A DNA stretch of 64,000 nt, from positions 16,150-80,149 of the forward strand of contig JBBQEJ010000004.1 in NCBI GenBank assembly GCA_038320555.1, written 5' to 3'. Shown one piece after another: positions 36,314-45,534 of the stretch (the first letter of the stretch is position 1; each line of letters opens with the position of its first letter). Position numbers and translations under genes: made by a program. The notes beneath the pieces were generated by a model. The model was not told where the DNA came from and searched no databases. It saw only the letters and a program-made list of their open reading frames with translations. The stretch comes from JALZOC01 sp038320555 (lineage in GTDB: Bacteria; Acidobacteriota; Vicinamibacteria; Vicinamibacterales; 2-12-FULL-66-21).

Positions 36314-38050
36314 TCACCGAAAAGCAAACACGCGCGCGTCCCCCAGCACGGCAAGCAGTGTGAGCTGGTGAATCGCACGTTGACCGGTTCGGGCGAATTT
36401 CTCGCGGAAGTCCTCGTACTCGCCGGCGTCAACCACAAGGAACGGCTGGTAACCCTGCGCGCGAAATGTCGCGAGGACCTCGTCCAGCCGCGTCGGCGAC
36501 AGCAAATCCCACCGCAGCGTCGGACGGTTCGCGTAATAGCGGATGCTTCCACTGTGCTGCCCGGCCAGCACGAACGCGGCCGCCGGGAGCCGGTCGCGAA
36601 CGAAGGCCCCGGCAAGCGGATACTTCCGTTCCTGGATCCGGATGCTGAAGGCGCCATGCGTTTGCGCGGTGTGGACCAGCATCGCGACCAGACCGCCGAC
36701 GAGCAGCAGCGCCACGGGGGCGTGCCATGCCGCGGGAAGCCGGCGCACCGGCCAGAGCGCGACAGCGCTCGCGTACAACAACATCACCGCGATCGCGGTG
36801 AGCAGAAAGCGTGTGTAGAACCACTCGTTCGGATGAAAGTAGACGTACGGCAGATACGAGGCCCACGTCGCGACCGCGAGCGCGACGGCCGACCAGGCAA
36901 GAAGCGGCTTCCGCGCGCGCCGCGCGACCCAGAAAGGAGCCGCAACCGAGAGCCAGATGAACCACGTGTGGGTGTCCGTGAGCCAGCCTGGATAGCGCGC
37001 GAGGTTCGGCGCGATGTGCTGCAGCGAGAATTTATCCAACAACGTGCCGTATCCTGAGGCCAGAGGCGATCCGTAACGGACGTTCTGTATCCACCCGAGC
37101 GTAACGAGCCCTGGCACGAGCGCTCCGGCAAACAGCAACGCACGCCGCAGGCGAAACCCCGAACCGCTGAAGATGGCGGCCGTCGCGATCAATCCAGCGA
37201 TCGGCGCGAGATTCGGCCGGATCAGGATGGCGAGCGAACAGATCGCCCCTGACCCGGCCGCGGCGTATGACGTCCCGCGGGCCGCCAGCAGCAGGGCGCC
37301 GAGCCAGCAGGCCGCCGCTGGCACGTCGCTCATCGGTTGAACGACCTGGTAGAGGAACGTCGGACTCACCGACAAAAGAGCCGCCGCCATCGCGCCGGCG
37401 GGCGGATCTCCCAGCGTGGCCCCCATTCTGTACGTGATCCACACAAGGAGGGCTCCGAACACGGGCACCAGCAGGTAAATGAGCCGCTCCGAACACGCCG
37501 CCAGCGGCGCAAGAAGAAGCGGGAATCCGGGAGGATAGGTTGGGGCAATCACGCCGCGTGTCCTGCCGGGCCTGAATCCGAGCGGGGTGAGCGTGGACTC
37601 GACGTTGGGCCAGGTGTAATCGGCGCTCGACGGGATTGTGTCCGTGAGATGCCCGTGCGCGAGCAGCCGCGCCTGTGCCACGTAGCCGTACGAGTCGGCG
37701 CCGCCGCTTGCGAACGTGCCAAACCCCACGCCGGCCGCGAGAGCCCAGGCCGTCGCGGCAACCGTCAGCCAGGTGGGCCAGGTCGCAACCCCTGGCGATT
37801 CCAGCACGCGAGACAGACGGGCGAAGAGCGCCGGGAGGCGTGCCCGGATCAGGAGGGCGAGCATGGCGACGCCCGCAAGGGCGAGCAGCGCCGGACGCAC
37901 CCACGAATGCGATCGCACGCGAACGCCGGCGATCTGGAAGTTGAACCCACCCGTCACGGCAATCGTCATCGCGTAGAGCGTGGCGATGAGGACCGCAGCA
38001 AGTATCCAGGGGACCCGGCGATCACGCGCTGTTGTTGTCCGTCCCGGCAT
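36314..38050 (-). CDS. Integral-membrane glycosyltransferase-like protein (ArnT/PMT fold)
   Basis: The 578-residue protein has about twelve membrane helices and a C-terminal soluble domain (about residues 480-578). A DxD-like acidic patch in the first large periplasmic loop (GGADSYGYVAQARLLAHGHL, AYTWPNVES region) and PTYPPGFPLLLAPLAA are typical of lipid-linked sugar transferases of the GT39/GT83 type. These use polyprenyl-phosphate sugars to modify proteins or lipid A. Acceptor and sugar are unknown. It is convergent with the phosphatase gene across the 36165 repeat. Confidence 0.75.
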   Translation of the reverse strand: MPGRTTTARDRRVPWILAAVLIATLYAMTIAVTGGFNFQIAGVRVRSHSWVRPALLALAGVAMLALLIRARLPALFARLSRVLESPGVATWPTWLTVAATAWALAAGVGFGTFASGGADSYGYVAQARLLAHGHLTDTIPSSADYTWPNVESTLTPLGFRPGRTRGVIAPTYPPGFPLLLAPLAACSERLIYLLVPVFGALLVWITYRMGATLGDPPAGAMAAALLSVSPTFLYQVVQPMSDVPAAACWLGALLLAARGTSYAAAGSGAICSLAILIRPNLAPIAGLIATAAIFSGSGFRLRRALLFAGALVPGLVTLGWIQNVRYGSPLASGYGTLLDKFSLQHIAPNLARYPGWLTDTHTWFIWLSVAAPFWVARRARKPLLAWSAVALAVATWASYLPYVYFHPNEWFYTRFLLTAIAVMLLYASAVALWPVRRLPAAWHAPVALLLVGGLVAMLVHTAQTHGAFSIRIQERKYPLAGAFVRDRLPAAAFVLAGQHSGSIRYYANRPTLRWDLLSPTRLDEVLATFRAQGYQPFLVVDAGEYEDFREKFARTGQRAIHQLTLLAVLGDARVFAFR

Positions 38051-38136
38051 CTATTGAATCGTCCCCGGCCCGCCGGCCGCTTGATCTTGCTTTTGCCTTC
38101 CGCGCGCGGAGCGGGGGGCTCTAAGATGGACTGCCG

Positions 38137-40767
38137 ATGGCCGCGTCCCCGTTCCGAGCCGCGTCGAGAATCTGCCTGGTGCTGGCGCTGATGTGGCTGC
38201 CCTCGCGCGCCGGCGCCCAGACGCCGCCCGATGGCGTCGACCCGCTCCTGCGCCGCCTCGAGCAGGCCGCGGCAGCGGGCGATCGCGCCGCGGTTCTTGC
38301 GCTTGGCGATCCCGCAATCAGCCGGCCGAGTTTCGAGGATTTTGCCGCCGCGCTCACCTCGCCGCCAGCTACGCGCGTGGTGGTGAATGAGCGCGATCGG
38401 GCGCCGCTCGACGCGGGAACTCTCCGGCTCGTCGTCGAAGTGTTTGCCGAGCGCGGCATCGAGGGACGGCTGGGCACCTGGCGCGTCGATGCACGGCCGG
38501 GACCCGCGCCCGGCGACACCTGGCGCATCGCGGCCGTGAGCCGCCTGTCGATCGTCACCGGCCTGTATCGCCTGTCGCTGAACACCGCCACAGAGTACGA
38601 CATTCACGACCTGGTCGTGCGGGCGCCCGATCTCACGCTGGAGATGACGGCCGGCCGCGCGTTCGTCGCCGAAACACCGGAGGGTCCGACGGCAGTCGTC
38701 CTCCTCGGCCGCGGCCGCATGCGATTTACTCCGCCGGAGGCCGCCGAGCGCACCCAGATCCGCATCTTCTCGGGGAATGACGCGCTTGTCGCCGACATCG
38801 ACATGGCGTTCCTGCGGTTTTCTCCTTACGAGTTCGACTCGCTCTTCAATAAGGCGTCGCTCCACCCCCGGCCGGTGATTGCCTCCGATCTTCGAACCGC
38901 GACCAATGTGTTCAACGACCTGAGCGGACGCACGCTGCAGATCGATCTCGCCGATATCAGCCGGGACCGGTGGTCGCTGACCCCGACTTACGGCGACGCG
39001 ATCGCCGAGCTGAGGACGAAGAAATTCGGGTTGCTGACGTACGCCCGGTCAGGAAGCGAAGCGGAAGACATCACGGTCTTCGATCGAAAGCGCCGGCGCA
39101 ATATTTCGGTGTACACGTCCGCGGCAAAGCTCGCAGAGCGCGGGCGCTTTTACTCCGAGGACGACCGGCTCGATTACGACGTGCTGGCGTACGACATCGA
39201 CGTGCAGATCAATCCTGATCGAATCTGGATTGACGGCACCGCGCGGATGAAGATCAGGATTCGATCGGACGGGACGAGCTCGCTGACGCTGAAGCTCGCC
39301 GAAACGACGACCGTGCGAGGCGTGTATTCCCCCGACTTCGGTCGCCTGCTGCACCTGCGCGTCGTGGGACAGAACAGCGTGATCGTCAATCTGCCAGTGG
39401 TCCTCGCGCGGGACACCGAGCTCTGGCTGAACGTGGTGTACGGCGGGCCCGTCGCACCGCAGGCGTTCGATCGCGAAGCCATGCAGCTCGGTCAGTCTCA
39501 ATCCGCTCAGGAGAGGGTAGAGATTCCGTTGCAGCAGCGGTTCCTCTACAGCAATCGGAGCTATTGGTACCCGCAATCGAGCGTGACCGACTATGCGACC
39601 GCCACTATCCGCTTGACCATTCCGAGCGAATACGACGCGATCGCAACCGGCGAGCTCGTCGGGCCGCCGGAAGCCCCCGCCGGCGACTCCGCGCCGCGCC
39701 GGCGCAAGACCTACGTGTTCGAGGCGGGGCAGCCGGCGCGGTACCTGGCGTTCATCATCAGCCGCTTCACCCGGGTCGACACCTCGCGCATCCGCGTCGC
39801 GGGTTCCGATGTCGTGCTGCAGATCCAGAGCACTCCGCGAGCGCCGGTGCGCATCCGTGACATGCGAGACCGCGCGGCGGCTGTGTTTCTGTTCTACGCC
39901 TCGCTGGTGGGCGACGCGCCCTACCCAAGCTTCACGCTCGCCGTCGCGGAAAGCGACCGGCCCGGGGGACACAGCCCGCCATACTTTGCGGTGCTGAACC
40001 AGGCCGTGGCCGGCACGCCTGTCGTCTGGCGAAACGATCCCGTGAGCTTCGAGGATTACCCGACATTCTTTCTGGCCCACGAGGTGGCGCACCAGTGGTG
40101 GGGCCATGCGGTCGGCTGGAAGAACTATCACGAACAGTGGCTCAGCGAGGGGTTCGCGCAGTATTTCGCGGCGCTCTACGCTGAGAAGGATCGCGAAGGC
40201 GATCTGCTGCCAAACCTGCTCCGCCAGATGCGGCACACCGCGATCGCCGCGTCCGCGCAAGGCCCGGTCTATCTTGGCTACCGGCTCGGCCACATCCAGG
40301 GAGACGACCGGATTTTTCGGGCGGTGGTCTACAACAAGGCGGCCATGGTGCTGCACATGCTCCGCCGGCTCATTGGCGACGACGCCTTCTTTGGGGGCAT
40401 CCGCACGTTCTACGAGGAATGGAAATTCAAGAAGGCGGGCACCGACGACTTCCAGCGCGTGATGGAGAAATCGTCCGGACGGGATCTGCGGCGCTTTTTC
40501 GAGACCTGGATCTTCGGCTCGGAGATTCCTCACGTGAAGTTCAGCTATCACGTGTCGGGAGCCGAGGCGACCGTCCGTTTCGACCAGCATGGCGACCCCG
40601 TGGACGTTCCCATCACGGTCAGCGTGACCTACGCATCGGGAACCACCGAGAACATCCTGATTCTGCTGGGCGAAAAGCTGACCGAGCGGACGCTGCCCCT
40701 CAAAGGACCAGTCCGCGGCATCACAGCCAACAGCGACAGCGGCGCGCTGGTGGAAATCGATAAATAG
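38137..40767 (+). CDS. M1-family aminopeptidase-like zinc protein, exported
   Basis: TAAGAT ends 9 nt before ATG 38137. A signal peptide (CLVLALMWLPSRAGAQ) leads an 876-residue protein. The M1 zinc site is intact: HEVAHQWWGH, 18 residues, then Glu in WLSEGFAQYF, plus the catalytic Tyr region VYNKAAMVLHML. The substrate-binding G-x-M-E-N motif is missing; the equivalent region reads GGHSPPYFAVLNQA. Peptide N-terminus recognition may therefore differ, and the first 300 residues are a non-M1 N-terminal extension. It may be a large periplasmic peptidase or an inactive scaffold on the substrate side. Confidence 0.85.
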   Translation: MAASPFRAASRICLVLALMWLPSRAGAQTPPDGVDPLLRRLEQAAAAGDRAAVLALGDPAISRPSFEDFAAALTSPPATRVVVNERDRAPLDAGTLRLVVEVFAERGIEGRLGTWRVDARPGPAPGDTWRIAAVSRLSIVTGLYRLSLNTATEYDIHDLVVRAPDLTLEMTAGRAFVAETPEGPTAVVLLGRGRMRFTPPEAAERTQIRIFSGNDALVADIDMAFLRFSPYEFDSLFNKASLHPRPVIASDLRTATNVFNDLSGRTLQIDLADISRDRWSLTPTYGDAIAELRTKKFGLLTYARSGSEAEDITVFDRKRRRNISVYTSAAKLAERGRFYSEDDRLDYDVLAYDIDVQINPDRIWIDGTARMKIRIRSDGTSSLTLKLAETTTVRGVYSPDFGRLLHLRVVGQNSVIVNLPVVLARDTELWLNVVYGGPVAPQAFDREAMQLGQSQSAQERVEIPLQQRFLYSNRSYWYPQSSVTDYATATIRLTIPSEYDAIATGELVGPPEAPAGDSAPRRRKTYVFEAGQPARYLAFIISRFTRVDTSRIRVAGSDVVLQIQSTPRAPVRIRDMRDRAAAVFLFYASLVGDAPYPSFTLAVAESDRPGGHSPPYFAVLNQAVAGTPVVWRNDPVSFEDYPTFFLAHEVAHQWWGHAVGWKNYHEQWLSEGFAQYFAALYAEKDREGDLLPNLLRQMRHTAIAASAQGPVYLGYRLGHIQGDDRIFRAVVYNKAAMVLHMLRRLIGDDAFFGGIRTFYEEWKFKKAGTDDFQRVMEKSSGRDLRRFFETWIFGSEIPHVKFSYHVSGAEATVRFDQHGDPVDVPITVSVTYASGTTENILILLGEKLTERTLPLKGPVRGITANSDSGALVEIDK

Positions 40768-40779
40768 AGCCAGCTGAGT

Positions 40780-40955
40780 GGACGGAAGCGGAGACCGCCA
40801 CCACAAAGTTCACGGAGAAAGCAGAGCAAAATGGGTAAGGGTCAGCTTGTCCTCGGACGTCTGATCAGCGCGGCAGTTCATACTGTCCGTTCCCCAAAAT
40901 GGTTGCTCTGCTCCCTCCGTGAACTCTGTGGTAGGCATCTCCGCTTCCTCCGTCC
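40780..40955. repeat. Long inverted repeat, about 50-bp arms (CCACAGAGTTCACGGAG family)
   Basis: The left arm (40780-40829, GGACGGAAGCGGAGA, CCACCACA, AGTTCACGGAG, AGCAGAGCAA) pairs with the right arm (40902-40955) with few mismatches. It fills the gap between the M1 gene and nuoG and could fold into a strong RNA hairpin, ending M1 transcription. Confidence 0.75.
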
Positions 40956-40998
40956 CCTCCGCTACCTCATCCCCGAAAAAATGTATGATCGGAAGGTT

Positions 40999-42792
40999 AT
41001 GGAAACCGTTACGCTGACGATTGATGGGCGGCCCGTCACGGTCGAAAAAGGCAAGACCGTTCTCCAGGCCGCCATCGAGAGCGGGATCAAGATCCCTTAC
41101 TACTGCTATCACCCGGGTCTCGGGATCGATGGCTCCTGCCGTGTCTGCATTGTCAAGATCGAGAAGATGCCGAAGCTGCAGACGTCCTGCTCCACCCTGG
41201 TGGCGGAAGGCATGCTGGTGTCCACCCAGACACCCGACGTCGTCGAAGCACGGGCCAGCGTGTTTGAGTTCCTCCTGATCAATCATCCGCTCGACTGCCC
41301 GGTGTGCGACAAGGGGGGCGAGTGCCCGCTGCAGGATTTTTCTTATAGTTTTGGCCCGAACGAGAGCCGAATGGAGTTCCCGCGCCGGGTATTCGACGGC
41401 GAAGGGGTCCGCGCCGACGTTGATTTCGGTCCCACGCTCATGCTCAACCGCAACCGCTGCATTTTGTGTACGCGATGCGTGCGGTTCATGCGGGAGGTCG
41501 ACACCGACGCGCAGATCAACATTGCCGATCGCGGGTACGGCAGCGAGATCGCCACGTTCCAGGAAGAAGGCGTTCACTCCCTGCTCTCCGGCAACCTCAT
41601 GGACGTCTGCCCGGTCGGCGCGATCACCACGCGGGACTATCGCTTCAAATCCCGCCCGTGGGACAACCCTGAGGCGGTCGATACGATCTGCACGCTCTGC
41701 GAGAAGGGCTGCAACACGACCGCGTGGCTCAAGGCCAAACCCGAATGGGCCAAGGGCGCGCAACTGATTCGGACGACGCCGCGATTCAACCCCGACGTGA
41801 ACGGCTACTGGATGTGCGACATCGGCCGCTTCGACTATCGCTGGATCGAAGGAGAGGAACGGCTGCATCGGCCGCTCGTCCGCGCGGCATCCGGCCTGCT
41901 CGAGCCCACAGACTGGACGACGGCGATCGGCACGCTGGGCGATCGGGTCACGGCGCACGGCGATCCGTCATCGATTCGATTCTTCGTATCGGCGCACGCC
42001 TCGCTCGAAGAACTCTTCCTCATCGGCCGGCTCGGCGGATCGCTCGGGCTACCGGAGCAGGGCGTGGCTATCGGCTGGCGCTATCGAGAGAAGCCGCAGC
42101 CGCCCAATACCAAGTTCAAGATTTCGCCGGTCGACGCGCCGAACGTCAACGGCGCGCGCGACCTCGGGTTCCCGGTCAAGGCCACCGCAAAGGGAGAAGC
42201 GGATGTCTCCGCATTCCGTGCGGAGGTCGAACAGGGACGCGTGAAGACGCTCTACGTGTTCGATCCCGGACCGGACGGTTACATCGGCGACGTCTCGTGG
42301 ATCATCGAGGCGCGGCGCACCGGACGTCTGCCGCTGCTCATTGTCCAGGGCGTGCTGATGACTGCGCTCTCGCAGGCTGCCGACATCGTCCTGCCGGGCG
42401 CATCGTGGGTCGAAAAGGATGGCGCGTTCGTGAACGGCCAGGGCCTGCTGCAGGCGGCATCCCGTACGATCGCCCCTCCGGGGGAGGCGCAGGAGGATTG
42501 GCAGGTGTTCGTGAACGTCGGCCTTGCGCTCGGCGCGCCCATGACGTACGCCAGCAGTGCGGCGGTCCGCAGTGATCTCGCCGCGGCGCTGACCGCCAAC
42601 GAGCGGTACGCCGGGCTCGCGAACCTTGAATTCGCGCGGCCGGTCACGGCAAAGCACTGGCTCCAGTCCTCGAATCCGTCCGAGCGATGGAAATGGGACG
42701 TCATGTTCCAGGATCTGCCGCCGGTCAAATTCGCGGGTACGCCGCGGACGATGGCCGTGCCGGGGCTCATCCCTCTACAGAAGGTCGACTGA
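40999..42792 (+). CDS. nuoG: NADH-quinone oxidoreductase subunit G
   Basis: ATG 40999 lies 2-3 nt after GGAAGG; an ATG at 40981 is an alternative. The 597-residue protein carries the [2Fe-2S] motif CYHPGLGIDGSCRVC...SC, the His-Cys cluster HPLDCPVCDKGGEC, the [4Fe-4S] cluster CILCTRC...CPVGAI, and a fourth motif CTLCEKGC...WMC (N7 type, kept by only some bacteria). The C-terminal half is a shortened molybdopterin-oxidoreductase-like domain (QAADIVLPGASWVEKDGAFVNGQG). It feeds electrons from NADH into complex I. No other nuo gene is in the window, so here it stands alone, followed by dsbD. Confidence 0.9.
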   Translation: METVTLTIDGRPVTVEKGKTVLQAAIESGIKIPYYCYHPGLGIDGSCRVCIVKIEKMPKLQTSCSTLVAEGMLVSTQTPDVVEARASVFEFLLINHPLDCPVCDKGGECPLQDFSYSFGPNESRMEFPRRVFDGEGVRADVDFGPTLMLNRNRCILCTRCVRFMREVDTDAQINIADRGYGSEIATFQEEGVHSLLSGNLMDVCPVGAITTRDYRFKSRPWDNPEAVDTICTLCEKGCNTTAWLKAKPEWAKGAQLIRTTPRFNPDVNGYWMCDIGRFDYRWIEGEERLHRPLVRAASGLLEPTDWTTAIGTLGDRVTAHGDPSSIRFFVSAHASLEELFLIGRLGGSLGLPEQGVAIGWRYREKPQPPNTKFKISPVDAPNVNGARDLGFPVKATAKGEADVSAFRAEVEQGRVKTLYVFDPGPDGYIGDVSWIIEARRTGRLPLLIVQGVLMTALSQAADIVLPGASWVEKDGAFVNGQGLLQAASRTIAPPGEAQEDWQVFVNVGLALGAPMTYASSAAVRSDLAAALTANERYAGLANLEFARPVTAKHWLQSSNPSERWKWDVMFQDLPPVKFAGTPRTMAVPGLIPLQKVD

Positions 42793-42814
42793 CGCGGGCG
42801 TCAGCCGAGCGATC

Positions 42815-44548
42815 GTGAAACGTTTCTTCGTTCTCGCGTTCATCGTGCTGGGCATCGCCGCAGGCCACGCGCAGCCTCCGCGCCCGCGCGCCGACGTCAT
42901 TCCCCTTGTTCAGGGGTCCGTGCGCGCCGGTTCGCAAGTCCACCTCGCGCTGAAGATCACGGTGCCTGAGGGGCTGCACACGCAGTCCAACAAGCCACGG
43001 GACAAGGCGCTGATCCCCACAACCCTCATGATTGATGCGCCTGCTGGCGTAACTGTCGACGAGATCGTCTGGCCTCCATCGATCGACATGGCTCAAGCGG
43101 GCGCGGACAAGCCGCTCGCGGTCTTCGAGCGCGAGTTCCTGATTGGCGCGACCCTCTCAATACCGCCCTCCGCTCCGGCGGGCGATCTCATCGTTCCCGC
43201 AAAGCTTCGTTACCAGGCCTGCGATGTGAACTTGTGCTATCCGCCTGTGACGGCGGATGTCCGATGGACCATCCACGTCGTGCCTCCGTCCGCGGCACCC
43301 GCTCCAGACCCCGCGCACGCCAGCGAATTCTCGCGCATTGCATTCGGAACGGGCGAGACACCGGGTCCCCAGAATCCGCGCGCATCTCAGCCCCCACCGG
43401 TTTCAGCCGGACCCGCCGCGGCCCCAAATGATGCGGCGCTCCTCGACGCCTTCACAATCGCCGGAACGACGGGGGGGTACCAGAGCACGTCCGACTTTCT
43501 CAAATTCATTCGCGACGCGGAATCCGGCGTCAGGACGCGCGGCTTGTTCGAAGGCCGCGGCCCGCTCGCGATTTTGCTGCTCGTTCTTGTCGGCGGCCTT
43601 GCGCTCAACCTGACACCCTGCGTCCTGCCGATGATTCCGATCAATCTTGCGATCATCGGAGCAGGGGCTCAGGCGCAGTCGAGGGGCCGGGGGTTTCTTC
43701 TCGGCTCTGCGTACGGGGCCGCCATGGCCGTCGTCTACGGCATCCTCGGGCTCGTCGTCATCCTGACTGCCGGCACGTTCGGCACGATCAACTCGTCGCC
43801 ATGGTTCAACCTCGGCATTGCAGTCCTGTTCGTCGTGCTCGGACTCGCGATGTTCGACCTCCTGCTGATCGATTTCTCCAAGTACTCGACTCGGTTTACC
43901 GGAAGTGGCACCCGCGGGAGCGTGCTGCTGGCGTTCACGATGGGGGCGGTCGCAGCACTGCTCGCGGGCGCGTGTGTCGCGCCCGTTGTCATCCAGGTCG
44001 TGCTCTTCTCGAGCAATCTGTATGCGACAGGCACGAAAATCGCGCTCGCCCTGCCGTTCTTTCTCGGGATCGGCATGGCGATCCCGTGGCCGATCGCGGG
44101 CGCCGGCCTCGCCGCGTTGCCGAAACCCGGGATGTGGATGGTACGCGTCAAGCAGGCGTTCGGCGCGTTCATTCTCGCGACCGCTGCGTACTACGGTTAC
44201 GAAGCGTACTCGCTCTTCGCGAATCGCTGGGTCAATCCTGCCGCGGTCGCGTCAAGCGTACAGGCACAGTTGAAAGCCGGCTGGTATGCATCGCTCCCGG
44301 AAGGACTCGCCGTCGCGAAGCGCGAACACAAGCCTGTACTCATCGACATGTGGGCAACCTGGTGCAAGAACTGCCTGACGATGGACAAGACGACGCTTGC
44401 AAATGATGACGTGAAGGGCGCGCTGTCGGGCTACGTGAAGATCAAGTATCAGGCGGAAGATCCGGATGCCCAACCCGCCCGGGACCTGTTACAGCGCCTG
44501 TCCGCACCTGGCCTGCCGGCATACGCAATCCTCAAAACGAAGGATTGA
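42815..44548 (+). CDS. DsbD-type thiol:disulfide reductase (transmembrane electron transporter)
   Basis: GTG 42815 gives a signal peptide (MKRFFVLAFIVLGIAAGHAQ) and 577 residues. The periplasmic alpha domain has its Cys pair in YQACDVNLCYPP. The eight-helix beta domain begins GLALNLTPCVLPMIPINLAIIGAGA with a conserved Cys-Pro and pairs with the second Cys in LLAGACVAPVVIQVVLF. The gamma thioredoxin domain reads MWATWCKNCLTMDK. It carries electrons from cytoplasmic thioredoxin to periplasmic proteins. It might also supply electrons to the thiol/selenol lipoprotein at 55744, but nothing in the DNA shows that. Confidence 0.9.
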   Translation: MKRFFVLAFIVLGIAAGHAQPPRPRADVIPLVQGSVRAGSQVHLALKITVPEGLHTQSNKPRDKALIPTTLMIDAPAGVTVDEIVWPPSIDMAQAGADKPLAVFEREFLIGATLSIPPSAPAGDLIVPAKLRYQACDVNLCYPPVTADVRWTIHVVPPSAAPAPDPAHASEFSRIAFGTGETPGPQNPRASQPPPVSAGPAAAPNDAALLDAFTIAGTTGGYQSTSDFLKFIRDAESGVRTRGLFEGRGPLAILLLVLVGGLALNLTPCVLPMIPINLAIIGAGAQAQSRGRGFLLGSAYGAAMAVVYGILGLVVILTAGTFGTINSSPWFNLGIAVLFVVLGLAMFDLLLIDFSKYSTRFTGSGTRGSVLLAFTMGAVAALLAGACVAPVVIQVVLFSSNLYATGTKIALALPFFLGIGMAIPWPIAGAGLAALPKPGMWMVRVKQAFGAFILATAAYYGYEAYSLFANRWVNPAAVASSVQAQLKAGWYASLPEGLAVAKREHKPVLIDMWATWCKNCLTMDKTTLANDDVKGALSGYVKIKYQAEDPDAQPARDLLQRLSAPGLPAYAILKTKD

Positions 44549-44556
44549 CCGCTCGC

Positions 44557-45465
44557 TCATCGTCGCGGTCCCGTCGCACGAACTCTCAGCGCTCCAGGAA
44601 GGATCCGCACCTCCACCGGCCCCTGAGTGAGGCCGGGCTCGCCATCCACGTGAAACTCCATCGGGAACTCGGCATCCACGACCGCGTGGCGGATCTGTCG
44701 CACCGAGACGCTTGGTGCGTTATGCGGCTTGCCCAGGGCCAGGTGCCGCGCGTCCCAGAACCGCGTCAGGAGCGGACGTGCTTCGACGATGGTCGCGTCG
44801 AGGAGGCCGTCGTCGAGCTGCGCGAGCGGGGCGATGCGTGCGCCGATGCCGTATTCACGACCGTTCGCAAACGCGATGAGCAGCGCGCGGAGGCGGCGGC
44901 GGTCGCCGTCGAGCTCGACGGTGTACTCGGCGCCGGCATATCGGCATCCCTCGCGGATGCCAATGAGGATATAGGGCCATCCTCCCCGACGTCCCGGGCC
45001 CCGGGCGTTGAACAACCTGGCGACCCGGGCGTCGAAGCCGATCCCCGCAATGTTGAAAAAGGGACGGCCGGCCATCAGGCCTGCGTCGATCGTGCGCGTG
45101 CCGCCGTCGAACGCCGCGGCGAGAGCCGCGCGCGGCTCACGCGGTGTTCCGAGCGCGGCCGCCAGCCCGTTTCCGGATCCCGCCGGCACGAGTCCGAGGG
45201 TCGTACCGGATCCAATCAGGCCTGCTCCCGCTTCGTTCAGCGTGCCGTCGCCTCCCCAGACGATGACGAGATCGACACCGGAGGCCGCGCTCGACGCGGC
45301 GAGCTCGCGCGCGTGCCCGGCGCGCGCGGTCAGATGAATGTCGGCCGAGAGTCCTCGACGCTCCGCCTCCGATTGCACGAGTGCGACGCGGCGCGCGGCA
45401 GCGTCTGAATCGGCACCTGCGCCCGAGATCGGATTGATGATGGCGACGATCGAAGTCGGTCGCAT
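44557..45465 (-). CDS. Diacylglycerol/lipid kinase-like protein (DagK family)
   Basis: The 302-residue protein shows the DAGK catalytic signatures INPISGAGAD, VIVWGGDGTLNEAGAGL (GGDGT), LVPAGSGNGLAAALG and FNIAGIGFDARVARLF. The C-terminal half has the beta-sandwich (FHVDGEPGLTQGPVEVRILPGALRV). It phosphorylates a lipid, possibly undecaprenol, diacylglycerol or a sphingoid base. It is convergent with the dsbD gene, 8 bp apart. Confidence 0.9.
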   Translation of the reverse strand: MRPTSIVAIINPISGAGADSDAAARRVALVQSEAERRGLSADIHLTARAGHARELAASSAASGVDLVIVWGGDGTLNEAGAGLIGSGTTLGLVPAGSGNGLAAALGTPREPRAALAAAFDGGTRTIDAGLMAGRPFFNIAGIGFDARVARLFNARGPGRRGGWPYILIGIREGCRYAGAEYTVELDGDRRRLRALLIAFANGREYGIGARIAPLAQLDDGLLDATIVEARPLLTRFWDARHLALGKPHNAPSVSVRQIRHAVVDAEFPMEFHVDGEPGLTQGPVEVRILPGALRVRATGPRR

Positions 45466-45534
45466 GTGTTTTGCCGCCGTCGACCCGTATGAACCTTGCT
45501 ATAGTAGCGTCCAACATCGCCATACGGAGGATGG

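Noticed and set aside
39049..40806. 585-codon minus-strand frame inside the M1 gene
   Set aside because: Antisense shadow; HExxH-18-E is on the plus strand.
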